DNA of 64,000 nt from an uncultured Holophagaceae bacterium (GTDB lineage: Bacteria; Acidobacteriota; Holophagae; Holophagales; Holophagaceae). The notes below the pieces were generated by a model that did no database searches, was not told the DNA's origin, and worked only from the letters and a program-made list of their open reading frames with translations. Shown here one piece after another: positions 62,647 through 64,000 of this stretch; within the stretch, counting starts at the first letter, position 1; each line of letters begins with the position of its first letter. The stretch lies in NCBI GenBank assembly GCA_903857495.1, contig CAIOFF010000007.1, positions 30,039 through 94,038 of the forward strand. Reading direction: 5' to 3'. A program made the position numbers and the translations under genes.

Positions 62647-63849
62647 ATGACCCTCGACGACCTCATCAACGACTGGAACGGCCCGGCCTCGAACGATGCT
62701 CGGGTTCCGCTGCTCAACGACGAGACCCTGCGGGATGGGCTCCAGAGCCCCTCCGTGCGGGACCCGGACATCGCCGCGAAGCGCGACCTGACCCACCGTC
62801 TGGCCCGCCTGGGCGTGGATGCCCTGAACCTGGGCATCCCCGGCGCCGGCCCCAAGGCCCTGGCCGCCGTGAAGGCGCTCATGGTCGAGATCCGGGACCA
62901 TCGCCTGCCCATCAGCCCCAACGTGGCCGTGCGCACCCTGGAGGCCGACCTCCTGCAGGTGGCCGAGGTCCAGCAGCGGGTGGGCATCCCCCTGGAGGCA
63001 GGTGCCTTCCTGGGCTCCAGCCCCATCCGCATGGATGTGGAAGGCTGGGACCTGGCCTACCTGGTCGATCATGCCCGCAAGGCCGTGGCCTTCTGCCGGC
63101 TCCAGCAGGTGCCCGTGATGATGGTGACCGAGGACACCACCCGGGCCCGGCCTGAGGTCCTCAAGGCGCTCTACACCGCCGCCCTGGAGGAGGGGGCCCA
63201 GGCCATCTGCCTCTCCGACACCTGCGGGCATGCAACCCCGGACGGCGTGCGCCGCCTGCTGCGGTTCATCAAGGACGAGGTGGTGAAGGACCACCCGGTG
63301 CGCATCGACTGGCACGGCCACAATGACCGGGGGCTGGGCATGGCCAACGCCCTGGCGGCCTTCGAGGGCGGCGCGGACCGCCTCCACGGCAGCATCCTCG
63401 GCATCGGCGAGCGCTGCGGCAACGTGGCCCTGGATCAGCTCATGATCAACCTGCACCTGATGGGCCATGCCAAGGGGGACCTCTCGGGCCTGCCCGCCCT
63501 GGCGGAGCGCGTCGCCGAATTGTGCGAGGTCGAGATCCCCGCAAACTACCCGGTGCTGGGCCGCGATGCTTTCCGCACAGGCACCGGCGTCCACGCCGCC
63601 GCCATCGTGAAGGCGCTCCACCGCGGGGATGTGGACCTGGCCGATGCCGTCTACTCCGGCGTGCCCGCCGCCCTGGTGGGCCGCCGCCAGGAGATCGAGA
63701 TCGGCCCCATGGCCGGGCACAGCAATGTCATCTACTGGCTGGAGATGAACGGCTACGACCCCAACGGCGAGCGGGTGGAGCGCATCCTGCGGGCCGCCAA
63801 GAACAGCACCCGCATCCTCACCGAAGCCGAGATCAGGGCTGCGCTCTGA
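62647..63849 (+). CDS. LeuA-like DRE-TIM acyl-CoA condensing enzyme
   Basis: 400 residues of TIM-barrel HMGL-like fold: LLNDETLRDGLQSPSV (catalytic Arg/Asp), GVDALNLGIPGAGP, ICLSDTCGHATPDGV, the metal pair HGHNDRG and GIGERCGNVALDQL, GTGVHAAAI. The LeuA allosteric domain is absent and the region after residue 330 resembles the homocitrate/citramalate group. It could be a 2-isopropylmalate, citramalate or homocitrate synthase, or Re-citrate synthase; the sequence alone does not decide. Linked to the phosphatase gene upstream. Confidence 0.85.
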   Translation: MTLDDLINDWNGPASNDARVPLLNDETLRDGLQSPSVRDPDIAAKRDLTHRLARLGVDALNLGIPGAGPKALAAVKALMVEIRDHRLPISPNVAVRTLEADLLQVAEVQQRVGIPLEAGAFLGSSPIRMDVEGWDLAYLVDHARKAVAFCRLQQVPVMMVTEDTTRARPEVLKALYTAALEEGAQAICLSDTCGHATPDGVRRLLRFIKDEVVKDHPVRIDWHGHNDRGLGMANALAAFEGGADRLHGSILGIGERCGNVALDQLMINLHLMGHAKGDLSGLPALAERVAELCEVEIPANYPVLGRDAFRTGTGVHAAAIVKALHRGDVDLADAVYSGVPAALVGRRQEIEIGPMAGHSNVIYWLEMNGYDPNGERVERILRAAKNSTRILTEAEIRAAL

Positions 63850-63859
63850 AGACAAAAAA

Positions 63860-64000
63860 GGGTTCCTCGCTGAATCGTGTGGGTAAGGGACTACCTGGCC
63901 GGCAGAGCGAAGTCGAGTTTGCCGGCAATGAGGTAGGCGATATTGAGGAGGTTGTGGGTGGTTCGATAGCCTCGGGCCTTGGCCTTGGCGGCCTGGATCA
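63860..64000. mobile_element. Right end of an ISL3-type insertion sequence
   Basis: The sequence from about 63860 (GGGTTCCTCGCTGAATCGTG), directly after the LeuA-like gene and before the transposase stop, is the probable terminal inverted repeat. The other end is not in the window, so the boundary is provisional. Confidence 0.45.
63891..64000 (-). CDS. ISL3-family transposase, C-terminal fragment
   Basis: The minus-strand frame, open to the window edge, ends IQAAKAKARGYRTTHNLLNI followed by AYLIAGKLDFALPAR and stop. The AKARGYR.T.N..N..Y...GKL pattern is the C-terminus of ISL3 (IS1096/IS1165-type) transposases. The 5' part is outside the window, so intactness is unknown. Confidence 0.75.
   Translation of the reverse strand, partial: IQAAKAKARGYRTTHNLLNIAYLIAGKLDFALPAR

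Overview
The window is GC-rich, densely coded chromosomal DNA from a diderm (LPS-bearing) bacterium. The gene set (Mla lipid transport, LptF/LptG, KdsD, FadL-type porin, bacillithiol gene bshA, monomeric NADP isocitrate dehydrogenase, a FAD/FeS lactate-oxidation cluster, a VWFA-related protein) best fits Acidobacteriota, class Holophagae (Geothrix-like). That assignment is inference from gene content; there is no rRNA here to test it.

Layout. 1-2.9 kb: a 5'-truncated beta-propeller-like protein and an astacin-type zinc protease. 2.9-3.2 kb: tRNA-Gln inside an elaborate set of palindromes. 3.3-5.2 kb (minus): a PBP7-like peptidase, a YfiH-type oxidoreductase and SpoVG. 5.4-7.5 kb (minus): a chemoreceptor. 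7.7-15.6 kb (minus): an eight-gene run hfq-like, pdxA, glmU, mlaE, mlaF, mlaD, DUF116, ubiA-like. 15.8-18 kb: a divergent NtrB-like kinase and Fur-family regulator. 18.0-18.25 kb: tRNA-Gly and tRNA-Cys. 18.4-24.4 kb: kdsD, a fused lptF-lptG, mnmA, a LON-domain protein and tRNA-Ile2(CAU). 24.7-33.0 kb: a lactate regulon (GntR/FadR-type regulator with a palindromic operator, lactate permease, FAD/FeS D-lactate dehydrogenase, LldG, fused LldF-LldE). 33.1-33.4 kb: tRNA-Met followed by tRNA-derived repeats. 34-38.8 kb: bshA, yggT, divIVA-like, thiolase, FadL-type porin. 38.9-45.5 kb (minus): the full trpEGDCFBA operon with promoter, leader peptide and attenuator. 45.6-51.8 kb: a membrane protein, a split 5'-nucleotidase pair, monomeric icd, a decayed brnTA locus, YigZ. 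52.2-58.3 kb: a LiaF/LytS/LytTR-like operon and a MASE3-PocR hybrid kinase. 58.3-63.9 kb: a four-repeat SCP2-like protein, a VWFA-related protein, Ppx/GppA and a LeuA-like synthase. The window ends in the C-terminus of an ISL3-type transposase.

How the genes connect. The lactate block holds uptake, both oxidation routes and a local regulator. kdsD, lptFG, glmU and mlaEFD all serve the outer envelope. The trp operon is compact, with 4-base stop/start overlaps at most junctions. Its leader encodes tandem Trp codons ahead of an intrinsic terminator, so transcriptional attenuation is likely.

Most noteworthy: the trp leader whose promoter places the transcript start almost on the leader ATG; tRNA genes whose 3' arm is mirrored by the sequence immediately downstream; a single-chain LptF-LptG; an Hfq-like protein with a long N-terminal extension; a BrnT toxin cut to 28 residues with its antitoxin intact; and an MCE protein with a beta-rich C-terminal half. 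No single wholly unknown multi-gene system was identified.
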